Under the pieces are notes generated by a model, which ran no database searches, had not been told where the DNA came from, and was given only the letters and a program-made list of their open reading frames with translations. A stretch of DNA of 13,491 bases from Pseudomonadota bacterium. GTDB lineage: Bacteria; Pseudomonadota; Gammaproteobacteria; Steroidobacterales; Steroidobacteraceae. The stretch lies in contig JAKBCG010000031.1 in the NCBI GenBank assembly GCA_021808035.1, forward strand, positions 1-13,491, read 5' to 3'. A program made the position numbers and the translations under genes. Shown one piece after another: positions 13,195 to 13,491 of the stretch. Every line of letters begins with the position of its first letter. The stretch's first letter is position 1.

Positions 13195-13491
13195 GCGTCG
13201 CGATGCCGGAGGACATCGGCGCGGCCGTCGCGGTGCTGCGCGCCGGCGGGCTCGTCGCGTTCCCGACCGAGACCGTATACGGGCTCGGTGCGGATGCGGC
13301 GGACCGTGCCGCGGTCGCGAAGATCTTCGCGCTGAAGGGGCGTCCGAGCGACCATCCGGTGATCGTGCACATCGACGACCCGCGGCGCCTGCCGCGATGG
13401 GTGCGCGAGATGCCCGAGCCCGCGCGCGCGCTCGCGGCGCGCTTCTGGCCGGGACCGCTCACGTTGATCCTGCCGAAGTCGGACGAAGATC
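13191..13491 (+). CDS. tsaC: L-threonylcarbamoyladenylate synthase (Sua5/TsaC2 type), 5' part
   Basis: Makes threonylcarbamoyl-AMP from threonine, bicarbonate and ATP, the first step of t6A37 tRNA modification; cytoplasmic. About 100 residues are visible before the window ends. Motifs: LRAGGLVAFPTETVYGLGADA (its core FPTETVYGLG is the YrdC signature), KGRPSDHPVIVHI and FWPGPLTLILPK. The KGRP-type wording fits the longer Sua5/TsaC2 group better than short E. coli TsaC, but the C-terminal Sua5 domain would lie outside the window. GTG 13191 overlaps the protease stop by GTGA; ATG 13203 is an alternative start. The frame has no stop in the window. Confidence 0.93.
   Translation, partial: MSVAMPEDIGAAVAVLRAGGLVAFPTETVYGLGADAADRAAVAKIFALKGRPSDHPVIVHIDDPRRLPRWVREMPEPARALAARFWPGPLTLILPKSDED

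Overview
The window is one high-GC (roughly two-thirds G+C by eye), densely packed stretch of a bacterial chromosome. The order zapA - 6S RNA - fau on one strand, divergent from ygfB - pepP - ubiH - ubiI on the other, is the classic gammaproteobacterial arrangement. With the ubiquinone hydroxylases, the IspG/MEP pathway and many 4-bp gene overlaps, this points to a GC-rich gammaproteobacterium (Xanthomonadales or a related early branch). I cannot name a genus. Nothing looks like a prophage, insertion sequence, CRISPR array or tRNA/rRNA, and no stretch longer than 300 bases lacks a gene.

Layout. (1) 1-1110, plus: the 3' part of a Kup potassium transporter, converging on (2) a minus-strand block: rpiA (1126-1794), a perfect hairpin, a 21-codon Lys/Ala-rich micro-gene (1860-1925) with its own promoter, an EVE-domain protein (2038-2502), 5-formyl-THF cyclo-ligase (2499-3095), 6S RNA (about 3114-3287), zapA (3337-3651) and a short coiled-coil gene (3648-3878). 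(3) 3951-8318, plus: ygfB, pepP, ubiH, ubiI, the last three joined by ATGA overlaps or very close spacing. (4) 8287-9851, minus: ispG followed by a pterin-4a-carbinolamine dehydratase, whose end overlaps the end of ubiI. (5) 9951-13491, plus: a YciH/SUI1 protein, a 963-residue tandem HtrA-like protease, and the start of an L-threonylcarbamoyladenylate synthase gene cut by the window end.

How the genes work together. Blocks 2 and 3 leave a divergent promoter region at 3879-3950. One side feeds cell division (ZapA and its coiled-coil neighbour), the 6S RNA that controls sigma70 polymerase, and folate salvage. The other side feeds aerobic ubiquinone ring hydroxylation. Block 5 pairs two translation-related genes with a secreted protease.

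Most of the content is conserved housekeeping. The points that stand out are the 21-aa lysine-rich gene with a complete small transcription unit, the two-copy protease whose second copy has lost its catalytic His and Ser (an Nma111-like layout), a 6S RNA whose fold can be traced by hand, and several promoters placed so close to ATG that the mRNAs would be leaderless or nearly so.
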